From Sphingomonas sp. 1F27F7B (GTDB lineage: Bacteria; Pseudomonadota; Alphaproteobacteria; Sphingomonadales; Sphingomonadaceae): 64,000 nt of DNA. The translations under genes and the position numbers were made by a program. Shown here piece by piece: positions 40,575 to 50,179 of the stretch. The notes below the pieces were generated by a model. The model was not told where the DNA came from. It did not search any database and saw nothing but the letters and a program-made list of their open reading frames with translations. Every line of letters starts with the position of its first letter. The first letter of the stretch is position 1. The stretch spans positions 36,347 through 100,346 of the forward strand of contig NZ_SCMK01000019.1 of NCBI RefSeq assembly GCF_005503355.1, in the 5' to 3' direction.

Positions 40575-42137
40575 CTAGCGCGCCGAACGGCGGCGGACCA
40601 GCGCCTTGATGTCAGAGATCAGAAAGGCGCGCGTGACGAAGCAGGCCAGGACGTAGATCGTGCAGCCTGCGCCGACGAGGACGATGAGCGCGCCGTAGCG
40701 CTCGACCATATGGCCGTTGAGCCAGGGATCGAGCAGGTGATCGAAGGCGAACAGCGCCCCGCCCATGATGGCAGCCGCGAGCGCAAGGCGAGGCAGGCGG
40801 CGCTTGAGCTGCGCGTCGGCGGTGAAATGGCCGCGCCGATTGAGCGTGCGATAGAGCATGAAGGTGTTGACGCTGGACGAGATCGCGGTGGCGAGCGGCG
40901 GGCCGCTGGCCCCGATCAGCGGGATCAACGCCAGGTTGAGCGCGATGTTCACGCCGACGGAGACGATCGCATAGCGCACCGGCGTCTTCATGTCGTGCCG
41001 CGCGTAATAGCCGGGCGTTAGCACCTTCACGAGCACATAGGCGGGCAGGCCGACCGAGAAGCCGGCGAGTGCCAGCGCGCAGGCACGCGTCGCCTCGGGG
41101 CCGAAATGGCCATATTGGAACAGGCCGCGCACGATCGGCTCGGCCGCGACGATCAGCGCGATCATCGCGGGCAAGGTGAGGAACAGCGCCAGTTCGATGC
41201 CGCGATTCTGCGTTTCCATCGCTTCCTCGTCCTTTCCGGCGCCGAGCAGGCGCGAGATGGTGGGAAGCAGGATGGTGCCGAGGCCGATGCCGATCATGCC
41301 GAGGGGCAGCTGGTTCAGCCGGTCGGCATAATAGATGTAGGAAAGCGAGCCCGCGGCGAGCAGCCCGCCGGCCAATGCGCTCGAGATCAGCAGGTTGATC
41401 TGCGCGGCGCCCGCGCCGGCGGCGGCCGGCAGGATCAGCTTCATCAGCCGCTTCACTTCGGGATCGAGCCGGGGAAGGCGGGGCTTGAGCGAGACGCCCG
41501 AGCGGCGGCAGGCCAGCGCGAGCCAGCCGAGCTGGAGCGCGCCGCCGATCGGCACCGCGATCGCCTGGGCACGGGCCGTCTCGAACGGATCGCCGTTGAA
41601 CACGGCGAGAGCGACCACCATCGCGATGTTGAGCAGGATCGGCGCGGCGGCGTTGACCCAGAATTTGTCGAGCGAATTCAGGATGCCGCCCAGCAGCGAG
41701 GCCAGGCTGATCAGCATCAGATAGGGGATGGCGATCCGGCTCAGCTCCACTGCGAAGGCGAAGCGGTCGGGCGCGACGTCGTTGAAGCCGCCGGAGAGCA
41801 GCCAGGTGAGCGGCCAGGCGGCGGCCAGCATCACGCCGGTCATCGCCGCGAGCGCGAGGAACAGCACCGAGAGCGCGCGCTCGGCGAAGTCGAGCCCCTG
41901 CGAGAGCTCGCCCGTCTCGCCTACCTTCCGATTGAACATCGGGATGAAGGCCGAGTTGAACGCACCCTCGGCGAAGAGGGCGCGGAACATGTTGGGGAGG
42001 CGGAAGGCGATGGTGAACGCATCCGACGCGAAGCTCGCGCCGACATAGCGGGCCTGCAGCGAATCGCGCACCAGCGCGAGGACGCGGCTGGCGAGCGTGA
42101 GCCCGCCGACCGACCCCAGGCTGCGGGCGAGCTTCAT
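40575..42137 (-). CDS. murJ: Lipid II flippase MurJ
   Basis: 520 residues, about 14 membrane segments. ASRVLALVRDSLQARYVG, DAFTIAFRLPNMFRALFAEG and the AFNSAFIPMF loop are the MurJ/MviN signatures, with the functional Arg positions of the central cavity. It moves lipid II across the inner membrane for peptidoglycan synthesis. Divergent neighbours not affected; trpS follows. Confidence 0.96.
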   Translation of the reverse strand: MKLARSLGSVGGLTLASRVLALVRDSLQARYVGASFASDAFTIAFRLPNMFRALFAEGAFNSAFIPMFNRKVGETGELSQGLDFAERALSVLFLALAAMTGVMLAAAWPLTWLLSGGFNDVAPDRFAFAVELSRIAIPYLMLISLASLLGGILNSLDKFWVNAAAPILLNIAMVVALAVFNGDPFETARAQAIAVPIGGALQLGWLALACRRSGVSLKPRLPRLDPEVKRLMKLILPAAAGAGAAQINLLISSALAGGLLAAGSLSYIYYADRLNQLPLGMIGIGLGTILLPTISRLLGAGKDEEAMETQNRGIELALFLTLPAMIALIVAAEPIVRGLFQYGHFGPEATRACALALAGFSVGLPAYVLVKVLTPGYYARHDMKTPVRYAIVSVGVNIALNLALIPLIGASGPPLATAISSSVNTFMLYRTLNRRGHFTADAQLKRRLPRLALAAAIMGGALFAFDHLLDPWLNGHMVERYGALIVLVGAGCTIYVLACFVTRAFLISDIKALVRRRSAR

Positions 42138-42160
42138 CGCCTTCCCCCTTCAGGCGTGGA

Positions 42161-42673
42161 TCAGGCTTCGCCCGCCACGTCGCCGGTCAGGCCCGACTCG
42201 TTCGCCGCGCGCTGCTGCAGATAGATGCCGCCGAAATCGATCGGCTCGAGCATCAGCGGCGGGAAGCCGCCGTCGCGCACCGCGTCGGCCAGCACGCGGC
42301 GGGCGAACGGGAAGAGCAGGCGGGGGGCCTCGCCGAGCAGGAAGCCGTCGAGCGCCTCGCCCTCGGGCACGTTGCGAATGCCGAACAGGCCGGCATAGGA
42401 CAAGTCGACGATGAAGGCGGTCTGGCTGTCGGCCGTCGCGCGCACTTCGATCTTGAGGACGACTTCGAAGACGTCCTCGGCAACCTTGCCCGAGCCGATG
42501 TTGAACTGCACGTCGATCGCCGGCGCGGTCGGGCTCTGGAAGATGGCCGGCGCGTTCGGGTTCTCGAACGAGAAGTCCTTTACATATTGCGACAACAGGC
42601 CGACGGCCGGGGCGGTGTCCTCACCATTGGCAGCGGGCTCGCCGAATTCGGCGATCGTGTCGTTCTCGGCCAT
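42161..42673 (-). CDS. secB: Protein-export chaperone SecB
   Basis: 170 residues. YVKDFSFENPNAP, FEVVLKIEVRAT, TAFIVDLSYAGLFGI and the SecA-contact-rich FPFARRVLADAVRDGGFPPL are all typical. Tetrameric cytoplasmic chaperone that holds preproteins unfolded for SecA. Divergent from the Tim44-like gene, an arrangement typical of alphaproteobacteria. Confidence 0.96.
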   Translation of the reverse strand: MAENDTIAEFGEPAANGEDTAPAVGLLSQYVKDFSFENPNAPAIFQSPTAPAIDVQFNIGSGKVAEDVFEVVLKIEVRATADSQTAFIVDLSYAGLFGIRNVPEGEALDGFLLGEAPRLLFPFARRVLADAVRDGGFPPLMLEPIDFGGIYLQQRAANESGLTGDVAGEA

Positions 42674-42836
42674 TTCTAAAGTACCTCTTTTCCGGATAGT
42701 TTCGCGCTATTGAAGCGTTGGATCGGTTGCGCGCCTAGCAGGCGGGCGCACGGGTTTCAATTGCCGCCGGATTCGGCCGGATTTGAAACCCGCGGCGCTT
42801 GCGCCTATGTTAACCGGCGAAGCGTTTGGAGGCGTA

Positions 42837-43481
42837 GTGTACACGATAATCCTGTTCGCAATGGTGGCCGGTTTTCTGGCGCTCCGACTCTATGCCGTGC
42901 TCGGCAAGCGCACCGGCCATGAGCAGGCGCTGCCCAAGCCGAGCGAGGAGCGCGTGGCGGTGCCGCCGGCGAACCGCACCATCGACCAGACTCCCGAAGT
43001 GCGCGAAGCGGGCGCCCGGGTGATCGAGACCGGTGCGGAATCGGGCCTGAAGGCCGTGATCGCCGCCGATTCCAGCTTCGACGTCGCCCAGTTCCTCGAT
43101 GGCGCCAAGAGCGCGTACAAGATGATCCTCGAGGCCTTCTGGAAGGGCGACGAGGAGACGCTCGGCTGGCTGGTGGAGGACGATGTCCGTGCCGGCTTCG
43201 CCCAGGCGATCGCCGACCGCAAGGCCGCCGGCCATGTGCTGGAGAATCGCCTGGTCGCGATCGAGCGCGCGCTCATCTCGGATGCGGTGGTGGAGGGCAA
43301 GGCCGCCCGCATCACGGTGCGCTTCGATGCCGATATCGCCGCGGTGACGCGCGATGCCGATGGCAATGTCGTCGCCGGCTCGCTGAGCGATGCCGTGGAG
43401 ACGCACGACATCTGGACCTTCGCGCGGAGCCTCCGCAGCGACGATCCCAACTGGAAGCTCGTCGAGACCGACGAAGCCTGA
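42837..43481 (+). CDS. Tim44/TimA-family inner-membrane adaptor protein
   Basis: 214 residues from a GTG at 42837, supported by GGAGG 6 nt upstream; the reading frame is open further upstream, but the anchor starts here (YTIILFAMVAGFLALRLY). After a linker, residues about 85-214 form a Tim44-like domain (FLDGAKSAYKMILEAFWKGDEETLGWLV, then ETHDIWTFARSL). Relatives are linked to protein translocation or membrane assembly. It precedes mltA by 9 bp. Confidence 0.87.
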   Translation: MYTIILFAMVAGFLALRLYAVLGKRTGHEQALPKPSEERVAVPPANRTIDQTPEVREAGARVIETGAESGLKAVIAADSSFDVAQFLDGAKSAYKMILEAFWKGDEETLGWLVEDDVRAGFAQAIADRKAAGHVLENRLVAIERALISDAVVEGKAARITVRFDADIAAVTRDADGNVVAGSLSDAVETHDIWTFARSLRSDDPNWKLVETDEA

Positions 43482-43490
43482 GGGGCCATT

Positions 43491-44825
43491 ATGCGGATCT
43501 GGGGGGGAGTCGCGCTCGCGGCGCTGCTGGGCGCTTGTTCGGGCGGCGTGGTGCCGCATTCGGTGGAGCCGGGCTATACGCCGCCGCGCGAGGCGCCGAG
43601 GGAGCGTCGGCGCGACGTGCCGCGAGAGCCGGGGCGCATCTCGGAGCCGCATGGCAATCCCGCCGCGCGCCAGCCCATTCCCGCAACGCCGCTCGCCGCC
43701 ATTCCGGCGCCGGCGGCGCCCACGGGCACCCTCCTCGCGGCCTCGGCCGGCCTGCTTGCCGGCCCTTCGTTCGATTCGCTGCCGTTGGGCGATGCCGCCG
43801 CGGTCCGGGCGCTGGTCGCCTATCGGCTGAGCTGCCCTTCGCTGGTGCGCCGCACCGATGCGAGCGGGCTCACGCAGGGACGTGACTGGCAGCCCGCGTG
43901 CGACGCCGCGAAGACCTGGCCCGAGCGCGATGCGCGCGGCTTCTTCGCGCGCTGGTTCGAGACGGTGCAGGTCGCCGACGGCAAGGCGCAGGCGACCGGC
44001 TATTACGAGCCCGAGATCGCGGGATCGCGCCATCGCCGCCCCGGCTATGGCGTGCCAGTCTACGCCAAGCCGGACGATATCATCGAAGTCGATCTCGGCC
44101 AGTTTTCCGCCGACATGAAGGGCAAGAAGATCCGCGGCCGGGTCGCCGGCAAGACCTTCATCCCCTATTTCGACCGCAAGGAGATCGATCAGGGCGCGCT
44201 CGACGGGCGCGGACTGGAGATCGCCTGGGCAGCGGATCCGATCGAGCTGTTCTTCCTCCAGATCCAGGGTTCGGGGCGTCTCCGTGGCCCTGACGGGCAG
44301 GTCATGCGCATCGGCTTCGCCGGCCAGAACGGCCGCGAATATGTCGGCATCGGTGCGTTGATGCGCGACCGCGGGCTGCTCAAGCCTGGCGGCGCTTCGA
44401 TGCAGGGCATCATCGCCTATCTGCGCGAGCACCCCGAAGAGGGGCAGGACATCATGTGGGAGAACAAGAGCTATGTGTTCTTCCAGGAACTGAAGGGCGC
44501 CGGGCCCAATGGCTCGCTGGGATTGCCAGTCACCGGGCAAGTGAGCGCGGCGGTCGACCCGAAGTTCATTCCGCTGGGCGCCCCGGTATTCCTCTCGATG
44601 GACCGCGCCGAGGCCAACGGCCTGTGGATCGCGCAGGATACCGGTGGGGCGATCAAGGGCCCCAACCGGGTCGACACCTTCTGGGGCGCGGGCGACGATG
44701 CGCGCGCGATCGCGGGCGGCATGAATGCGCGCGGCTCCGCCTGGCTGCTGCTGCCGGTCGGCACGCTCAGCCGGCTGGGCGGGGGGCCGATCGCCACGGT
44801 GCCGGCGCCGCAACGCCAGCGGTGA
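43491..44825 (+). CDS. mltA: Membrane-bound lytic murein transglycosylase A
   Basis: 444 residues with a lipoprotein-type signal (VALAALLGACSGG) and Pro/Arg-rich linker. The MltA barrel has GYYEPEIAGSRHRRPGYG, FFLQIQGSGRL, and the 3D domain has FIPLGAPVFLS and the catalytic-type Asp in IAQDTGGAIKGPNRVDTFWG. Cleaves peptidoglycan to anhydromuropeptides at the outer membrane. Overlaps the smr gene by 4 nt (GTGA). Confidence 0.93.
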   Translation: MRIWGGVALAALLGACSGGVVPHSVEPGYTPPREAPRERRRDVPREPGRISEPHGNPAARQPIPATPLAAIPAPAAPTGTLLAASAGLLAGPSFDSLPLGDAAAVRALVAYRLSCPSLVRRTDASGLTQGRDWQPACDAAKTWPERDARGFFARWFETVQVADGKAQATGYYEPEIAGSRHRRPGYGVPVYAKPDDIIEVDLGQFSADMKGKKIRGRVAGKTFIPYFDRKEIDQGALDGRGLEIAWAADPIELFFLQIQGSGRLRGPDGQVMRIGFAGQNGREYVGIGALMRDRGLLKPGGASMQGIIAYLREHPEEGQDIMWENKSYVFFQELKGAGPNGSLGLPVTGQVSAAVDPKFIPLGAPVFLSMDRAEANGLWIAQDTGGAIKGPNRVDTFWGAGDDARAIAGGMNARGSAWLLLPVGTLSRLGGGPIATVPAPQRQR

Positions 44826-45382
44826 GGCGCCTCGCGCCCGAGGAAGCGGCGCTCTGGCAACGCGTGATCGCCAGCGTGACGCCGCTCGAGGCGCGTCCAA
44901 TGAAGGCAGTGGAGGTCGCCGGGCAGCCTGAGCCCGCCGTGCCGAAGTCCGCGCCGGCCAAGCCGAAGGGCCGGGTACCGCCGCTGCGCGCGGCGCCCCA
45001 GGCACCCGCGCCGTTGCGTGCTCGGGCGGTGAACACGCTAGATGCATCCTGGGACAGGCGCTTGTCGCGCGGGCTGGTCTCTCCCGATTCTTCCGTCGAT
45101 CTGCACGGCCACAGCCTCGCTTCGGCCTATGACCGGCTCGATTTCGGGCTGGAGGCGGCGATCGGGCGGGGCGACCGCGTGCTGCTGCTCGTCACCGGCA
45201 AGCCGCCGCGGCCGGAATCCGAGCGTCCGCATGCCCGCGGCGCGATCCGCGCGGCAGTGGGCGACTGGCTCGCCTCGTCGCGCCATTCCGATCGTATCGC
45301 TGCCGTAAGGACCGCGCATTCCCGCCATGGTGGAGCCGGTGCGCTCTACATCGTGCTCCGCCGTTCCCGGGAAAAATCTTAA
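44822..45382 (+). CDS. Smr-domain protein
   Basis: 186 residues from the GTG at 44822 (RRLAPEEAALWQRVIASV). A disordered Pro/Ala/Lys middle leads to a C-terminal Smr domain: VDLHGHSLASAYDRL, LLVTGKPPR and the end HSRHGGAGALYIVLRR. Smr domains bind or nick nucleic acid, including stalled ribosome mRNA in some families. Third gene of the tim44-mltA-smr unit. Confidence 0.88.
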   Translation: MRRLAPEEAALWQRVIASVTPLEARPMKAVEVAGQPEPAVPKSAPAKPKGRVPPLRAAPQAPAPLRARAVNTLDASWDRRLSRGLVSPDSSVDLHGHSLASAYDRLDFGLEAAIGRGDRVLLLVTGKPPRPESERPHARGAIRAAVGDWLASSRHSDRIAAVRTAHSRHGGAGALYIVLRRSREKS

Positions 45383-45461
45383 CTTCTGTCTGCGATGTGT
45401 CCGGGGATCGAGGCCGGCATGAGCCGGCTCGGAACGGGTTGCTGGGGGAAGAGCGAGCGCA

Positions 45462-47138
45462 GTGGAAGGATTTTCGCTCAAGAGCCGTGCGATAGCCTTT
45501 GCGATGTGCTCCGGTGCCGTGGCGTTCATCCTGGCACTGGCTGCGGCGTCGACTCCGGGCATGATCACGGTCGAGACGGCGGGTCGCGCGCTGATCGCCG
45601 CGATCGTCTGCGGCGTGATGTGCTGGGCCTCGGCGGAGCGCAGCATCGCCTCCACCGCCGAAGCCATCGATGCGGCGATCGAGCGGCTTCAGGGCGCTGC
45701 CAATGGCGACTTGCAGAGCGGCATCCCGCCCCAGGTGCATGAATCGGTGCCGACGCTGGCGCGGGCGATGGACGGGCTGTTCCGCCAGCTCCACGCCAAT
45801 CTGGAGAGCGTCCAGCGGCTGGCGATGTTCGATCCGGTGACTTCGCTGCCCAACCGCACCAATTTCCGCCGCACCGCCGAGCGCATGCTCGCCGAACTGT
45901 CGCCGGGCAATGTCGCGGTGCTTTATTTCATCGATCTCGACCGCTTCAAGCACGTCAACGACACGCTGGGCCACGCCACCGGCGACGCGCTGCTCGGCAT
46001 GGTGGCCAACCGCCTGCGCGCCGTCGCGGACCGCTTCGCCGCCGAGGCCGAGGCGCGGCCGCCGCTGATCGGGCGGCTGGCGGGTGACGAGTTCACCATG
46101 TTCTTCCCGGCGCTGCGCCACGAGCGCGACGCCGAGCGGATCGGGCGCGGCATCCTCTATGCCCTTTCCGAGCCGTTCGACCTGGCCGACCAGGAAGTGT
46201 CGATCGGCGCCTCGATCGGCATCGCGCTGCGCCCCGAGCACGGCACCACGCTGCACGACCTGATGCGCGCCGCCGACGCCGCCATGTACCATGCCAAGGC
46301 GATGGGCCGCGGCCGGGCCGAGCATTTCACCGAGATCCTCGCCGCAGAGATCGCCGAGCGGGCCCGGCTGGAGAGCGACCTGCGCGAAGCGGTGGACAAG
46401 GACCAGTTCACGCTCGTCTACCAGCCCCAGGTCTCCGCCGCCGATGGGCGCATCGTCGCCGCCGAGGCGCTGCTGCGCTGGCGCCACCCGGACGGGCTCA
46501 AGATGCCCGGCACCTTCATCCAGCGCGCCGAGGAGACCGGCCTGATCGTCGAGATCGGCGAATGGGTGGTCGAGAGCGTCGCCGAGACGATCTCGCGCTG
46601 GGGCCGGCTGGGCATCCAGCAGCGGCTCGCGGTCAACATCAGCCCGCGCCAGCTTGACCATGCCAGCTTCTTCCGCAAGCTGCGCGAGGCGATGCTGGCG
46701 GCCCGCGCCCCGGCGAACCTGCTCGAACTCGAGATCACCGAGACGCTGGCGATGCACTGTTCGAGCGAAGTGCTCGAGGCGATCGCCACGCTGCGGACCG
46801 ATGGCGCCACCATCGCCATCGACGATTTCGGCACCGGCTATTCGAACATCGCCCGCCTTCGCAAGCTGCCCATCGATCGCATCAAGCTCGACCGCAGCCT
46901 GATCGAGCAAGTCGCCGAGAGCGCCGATGCCCGCACCATCGCCCAGGCGGTCATCGGGCTGATCCACGGCCTGGGCTGCGAAGCCGTGGCCGAAGGGATC
47001 GAGAGCGAGGACCAGGCCACCGTGTTGCGGGTCATCGGGTGCGACGTGCTTCAGGGCTATGCCGTGGCGACGCCGATGGAAGAACATGCCTTCCTCGAAT
47101 GGGCGCGCGGTATCGAACTGCAGCGCGCGGCGGGCTGA
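45462..47138 (+). CDS. Membrane GGDEF-EAL cyclic-di-GMP enzyme
   Basis: 558 residues from a GTG at 45462. Two membrane segments at about 8-32 and 40-57, then a short linker. The GGDEF domain shows DPVTSLPNRTNFRR, FIDLDRFKHVNDTLGHATGD and AGDEF instead of GGDEF, so cyclase activity is uncertain though AGDEF variants can work. The EAL domain has AEALLRWRHPDG, VNISPRQLD, LEITETLAM, IDDFGTGYSNIARL, IKLDRSLIE and AEGIESEDQ, so phosphodiesterase activity is likely. Signal input at the membrane unknown. Confidence 0.92.
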   Translation: MEGFSLKSRAIAFAMCSGAVAFILALAAASTPGMITVETAGRALIAAIVCGVMCWASAERSIASTAEAIDAAIERLQGAANGDLQSGIPPQVHESVPTLARAMDGLFRQLHANLESVQRLAMFDPVTSLPNRTNFRRTAERMLAELSPGNVAVLYFIDLDRFKHVNDTLGHATGDALLGMVANRLRAVADRFAAEAEARPPLIGRLAGDEFTMFFPALRHERDAERIGRGILYALSEPFDLADQEVSIGASIGIALRPEHGTTLHDLMRAADAAMYHAKAMGRGRAEHFTEILAAEIAERARLESDLREAVDKDQFTLVYQPQVSAADGRIVAAEALLRWRHPDGLKMPGTFIQRAEETGLIVEIGEWVVESVAETISRWGRLGIQQRLAVNISPRQLDHASFFRKLREAMLAARAPANLLELEITETLAMHCSSEVLEAIATLRTDGATIAIDDFGTGYSNIARLRKLPIDRIKLDRSLIEQVAESADARTIAQAVIGLIHGLGCEAVAEGIESEDQATVLRVIGCDVLQGYAVATPMEEHAFLEWARGIELQRAAG

Positions 47139-47152
47139 CGTTTCCCTCCCGG

Positions 47153-48271
47153 TCAGTTCGCGAACGCCCGCCGCAACACCTCCTCATAGACATCCGTCAA
47201 CGCGACCAGGTCGGCAAGGGCCACGGCCTCGTCGAGCTTGTGCATCGTGGCGTTGAGCAGGCCGAACTCCACTACCGGGCAGAGCTTCGACAGGAAACGC
47301 GCGTCCGACGTGCCGCCGGTGGTCGACAACTCGGGCGCCAGCCCCAGTTTCGCCTCGATCGCTTCCGCGACCAGCGCCGAGAGCGCGCCGGGCGCGGTAA
47401 GGAACGCCTCGCCATAGACGCGGCCCTTCACGATCCCGGCGGGGGCGTGGCGATGCACGATCTCCTCGATCCGGGCGATCAGGTCCGGGCCGCGCTGCTG
47501 GTCGTTGAAGCGGATGCTGAGCCGCGCGCCGGCGTGGCCGGGGATCACGTTCGTCGCCGGATTGCCGACGGCCAGGTCGATCACCTCGATGTTCGACGGC
47601 TGGAACCAGGCATTGCCCCGGTCCAGCTCGATGGCATCGATCTCCGCCAGGGCCCGGACCAGCCTGGGAACCGGATTGTCGGCGAGATGCGGATAGGCGA
47701 CATGGCCCTGCCTGCCGGGGACCGAGACGTCGATCACCGTCGAGCCGCGCCGGCCGATCTTGATCATGTCGCCCAGCCGGTGCTGCGAGGTGGGTTCGCC
47801 GACCAGGCACATGTCGGGCACGAGGCCGCGCTCCGCCATCCTTTCCATCAGCTTCTGGGTGCCGAAAGTGGCTGGGCCTTCCTCGTCACCGGTGACGATC
47901 AGGCTGGTCATCCCCTCCGGCACCCGCGCCGCCGCGGCGACGAAGGCGGCGATGGCGCCCTTCATGTCGACCGCGCCGCGGCCGTAGAGCAGATCGCCGC
48001 GCACCTGGGGAACGAAGGCGTCGCCCGTCCAGCCCGCGCCCGGCGGCACCACGTCGAGATGACCGGCAAAGGCGAAGTGGCGCGGCCCGGCGCCCCGTAC
48101 CGCGAGCAGGTTCTCGACCGGCCCCTCGGGCGCCTCGCCCTCGACAAAGCGCTCGACCTTGAAGCCGAGCGGCAGCAGCGCCGCTTCCAGCACGTCGAAC
48201 ACGGCGCCGCGCGCCGGCGTGGCGCTCTCGGCGGCGATCAGGGCCTTGGTCAGTTCGATTGCGTCGGGCAA
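47153..48271 (-). CDS. dapE: Succinyl-diaminopimelate desuccinylase
   Basis: 372 residues from a TTG at 48271, which has CGGAG 6-8 nt upstream; an ATG at 48301 would add 10 residues. Metallopeptidase M20 family: FAFAGHLDVVPPGAGW (first metal His/Asp), GRGAVDMKG, TGDEEGPATFG (Glu pair), GRRGSTVIDV and the final NATMHKLDE. It is required for DAP and lysine synthesis and hence peptidoglycan. Divergent from the cupin gene with a very short gap. Confidence 0.95.
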   Translation of the reverse strand: MPDAIELTKALIAAESATPARGAVFDVLEAALLPLGFKVERFVEGEAPEGPVENLLAVRGAGPRHFAFAGHLDVVPPGAGWTGDAFVPQVRGDLLYGRGAVDMKGAIAAFVAAAARVPEGMTSLIVTGDEEGPATFGTQKLMERMAERGLVPDMCLVGEPTSQHRLGDMIKIGRRGSTVIDVSVPGRQGHVAYPHLADNPVPRLVRALAEIDAIELDRGNAWFQPSNIEVIDLAVGNPATNVIPGHAGARLSIRFNDQQRGPDLIARIEEIVHRHAPAGIVKGRVYGEAFLTAPGALSALVAEAIEAKLGLAPELSTTGGTSDARFLSKLCPVVEFGLLNATMHKLDEAVALADLVALTDVYEEVLRRAFAN

Positions 48272-48300
48272 GATAGTCTCCGGAGTTGATGGAGGTGGCA

Positions 48301-48747
48301 TTGCCCAAGCTCGATCTCGATACAATCCCGCAGACCAATGCCACCGGCTATCCGGCCGAATATGCCGGACCGGTGCAGGGCCGCTGGTATCGCCGGCTCG
48401 CCCCGGCGAGCGGGATCGGCGACTTCGGGTTCAGCCATGTGACGCTCGAGCCCGGCGCCTGGTCGTCGCAGCGCCACTGGCATGCCGGCGAGGACGAGTT
48501 CGTGGTGATGCTGGCCGGCGAGGCGGTGCTGGTCGAGGATGGCGGCGAGACCGTCCTGCGCGCCGGCGACATCGCGGCCTTTCCCAAGGGCAGCGGCGAC
48601 GGCCATGTCCTCCAGAACCGCGGCGACGCGCCTTGCATCTTCGTCGCGGTGGGGCGGCCCTCCGAGACCGATTGCCATTATCCCGACATCGACATGCATC
48701 TGTTTGCCGGACAGGGCTTTCGGCGGAAGGACGGCAGCGACTTCTAG
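48301..48747 (+). CDS. Cupin-domain protein
   Basis: 148 residues from a TTG at 48301, which has GGAGG 5 nt upstream; an ATG at 48289 is an alternative with poor spacing. One cupin barrel: RHWHAGEDEFVVMLAGEAVL supplies two His and Glu of motif 1 and LRAGDIAAFPKGSGDGHVLQN supplies motif 2. FVAVGRPSETDCHYPDIDM ends the domain. Similar short cupins are often annotated as transcriptional or isomerase-like; function is unknown. Confidence 0.85.
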   Translation: MPKLDLDTIPQTNATGYPAEYAGPVQGRWYRRLAPASGIGDFGFSHVTLEPGAWSSQRHWHAGEDEFVVMLAGEAVLVEDGGETVLRAGDIAAFPKGSGDGHVLQNRGDAPCIFVAVGRPSETDCHYPDIDMHLFAGQGFRRKDGSDF

Positions 48748-48812
48748 GCGTGTCCATCCTTCCCCGAAGGGGGATGGGCATGGGATCGGTTCGCGAACGG
48801 CGCCTGGCGGCT

Positions 48813-49475
48813 TCAGGCCGGATCCATCTCGAACTGCTGGATCACCCAATCCTCTTCCTGGGCCGCGGCGATCCAGTCCTGCATGAAGGGGTGCTGGAGC
48901 ACGGCGTTCATATAGGCAGGCGCAAAGCGCGCCACCGGCAGCGAATAGGTGACGAACCGCGTCACCACCGGCGCGAACATGATGTCAACCGCGCCGAATG
49001 CGCCGAACAGAAACTGCCCCTCGCCGCCATAACGGGCACGGGCCTGGGCCCAGAGCTCCATGATCCGGCCGATATCCTGCAGCACATCGGCATCGGGCGC
49101 CTTGGGCGGATAGACCTTGCGCACGTTCATGCTGTGCTTGCGGCGCAGGGCGGCGAAGCTGGAATGCATCTCGGCCGCCATCGAGCGGGCCATGGCGCGC
49201 GCCGCCGGATCCTTGGGCCAGAAGCTGGTGTTGCCGGTCTTGTCGTTGAGATACTCGATGATCGCCAGGCTGTCCCACACCACGGCGTCGCCATCCCACA
49301 GGATCGGCACCTTGCCCGAGGAAGGCGCGAACTCGTCGCCCTCGCGCCGCTTCTCCCATGCCTCGTCGTACAGCGGCACCACCGCTTCCTCGAAGGGGAG
49401 GCCCGATTGCCTGCAGGCGAGCCAGCCGCGCAGCGACCAGGAGGAATAGGCCTTGTTGCCGATGTAGAGCTTCAT
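48813..49475 (-). CDS. Glutathione S-transferase family protein
   Basis: 220 residues from the ATG at 49475. LYIGNKAYSSWSLRGWLACR is a thioredoxin-fold N-domain of the SSWSLR type, with the conserved Ser cluster; GKVPILWDGDAVVWDSLAIIEYL gives the cis-Pro and substrate-binding Ser. The C-domain is all-alpha. Probably conjugates glutathione to electrophiles; the window also has gshA. Divergent from the marR gene, whose product might regulate it (inference). Confidence 0.9.
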   Translation of the reverse strand: MKLYIGNKAYSSWSLRGWLACRQSGLPFEEAVVPLYDEAWEKRREGDEFAPSSGKVPILWDGDAVVWDSLAIIEYLNDKTGNTSFWPKDPAARAMARSMAAEMHSSFAALRRKHSMNVRKVYPPKAPDADVLQDIGRIMELWAQARARYGGEGQFLFGAFGAVDIMFAPVVTRFVTYSLPVARFAPAYMNAVLQHPFMQDWIAAAQEEDWVIQQFEMDPA

Positions 49476-49720
49476 GAACCCGGGGATAGCGGTGGGAATG
49501 GGGGGCTGGCAACCGCCGGAAAATGTTGACGGCATTGACGCCCCTGGGGGGCTTCGGGCGGTGAGATATGGCCGGATTGGAACATAAAAGGAGCAAATGC
49601 CGGCTCGGCGGCTGTCGGACAACGGTAAGGAATATATACGGAACAACAGCTTGATTGGGGTCGATGCCCCGGCGTCCCAGGGAGCCTGCGACATCGGCAA
49701 AGGGGTTGCCGAACCGCATT

Positions 49721-49749
49721 TGATGCATATACATGATGCATATGCATCA
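49721..49749. promoter_or_regulatory. Candidate MarR operator overlapping the marR start
   Basis: TGATGCATATGCATCA at 49734-49749 is a perfect 16-bp palindrome, and an extra direct half-site TGATGCAT lies at 49721-49728. The palindrome covers the start codon region of the MarR gene at 49733. MarR proteins bind such palindromes, so autorepression is likely (inference). Confidence 0.6.
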
Positions 49750-50179
49750 ATATGAGCTTTCGTCGGCCTGTGCCTGCACGATGCTGCGCAAGGCGTCCCG
49801 CGCGGTGGGGCGAATCTATGACGAGGCGCTGGCCGGCCATGGCATGACGACCGCGCAATTCGCGATCCTGCGCAACGTGTCGCGGACGCCGGGCCTGCCG
49901 CTCAGCCGGCTGGCCGATCGGCTGGTGATGGACCGCACTTCGCTTTACCGGGCACTGGCGCCGATCGAGAAACGCGGCTGGGTGAAGGTGGAGCCCGGCA
50001 GCGGGCGCGCCAAGCTCGCCGTGCTGACTCCGGCCGGGCGCGCCGCGATGGCCGCTGCCGAGCCGGATTGGGAAGTGGTGCAGCGCCGCGTGGAAGCGGG
50101 CATGGGCATGGAATTGCTGCAGGGACTCGACCTGGCGTTGCAGGGGCTGGTGCGCAGTGCGGAGGGGAGCCAGATATGA
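49733..50179 (+). CDS. MarR-family transcriptional regulator
   Basis: 148 residues from the first of several ATGs (49733); the frame opens MMHMHQYEL. Winged helix: LRKASRAVGRIYDEALAGHG, MTTAQFAILRNVSRTPGLP, then recognition helix DRTSLYRALAPIEKRGWV and wing VEPGSGRAKLAVLTPAGRAA. CACTM near the start provides cysteines that could sense oxidants (inference). Its stop overlaps the MFS gene by 4 nt (ATGA), so it probably controls that transporter. Confidence 0.9.
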   Translation: MMHMHQYELSSACACTMLRKASRAVGRIYDEALAGHGMTTAQFAILRNVSRTPGLPLSRLADRLVMDRTSLYRALAPIEKRGWVKVEPGSGRAKLAVLTPAGRAAMAAAEPDWEVVQRRVEAGMGMELLQGLDLALQGLVRSAEGSQI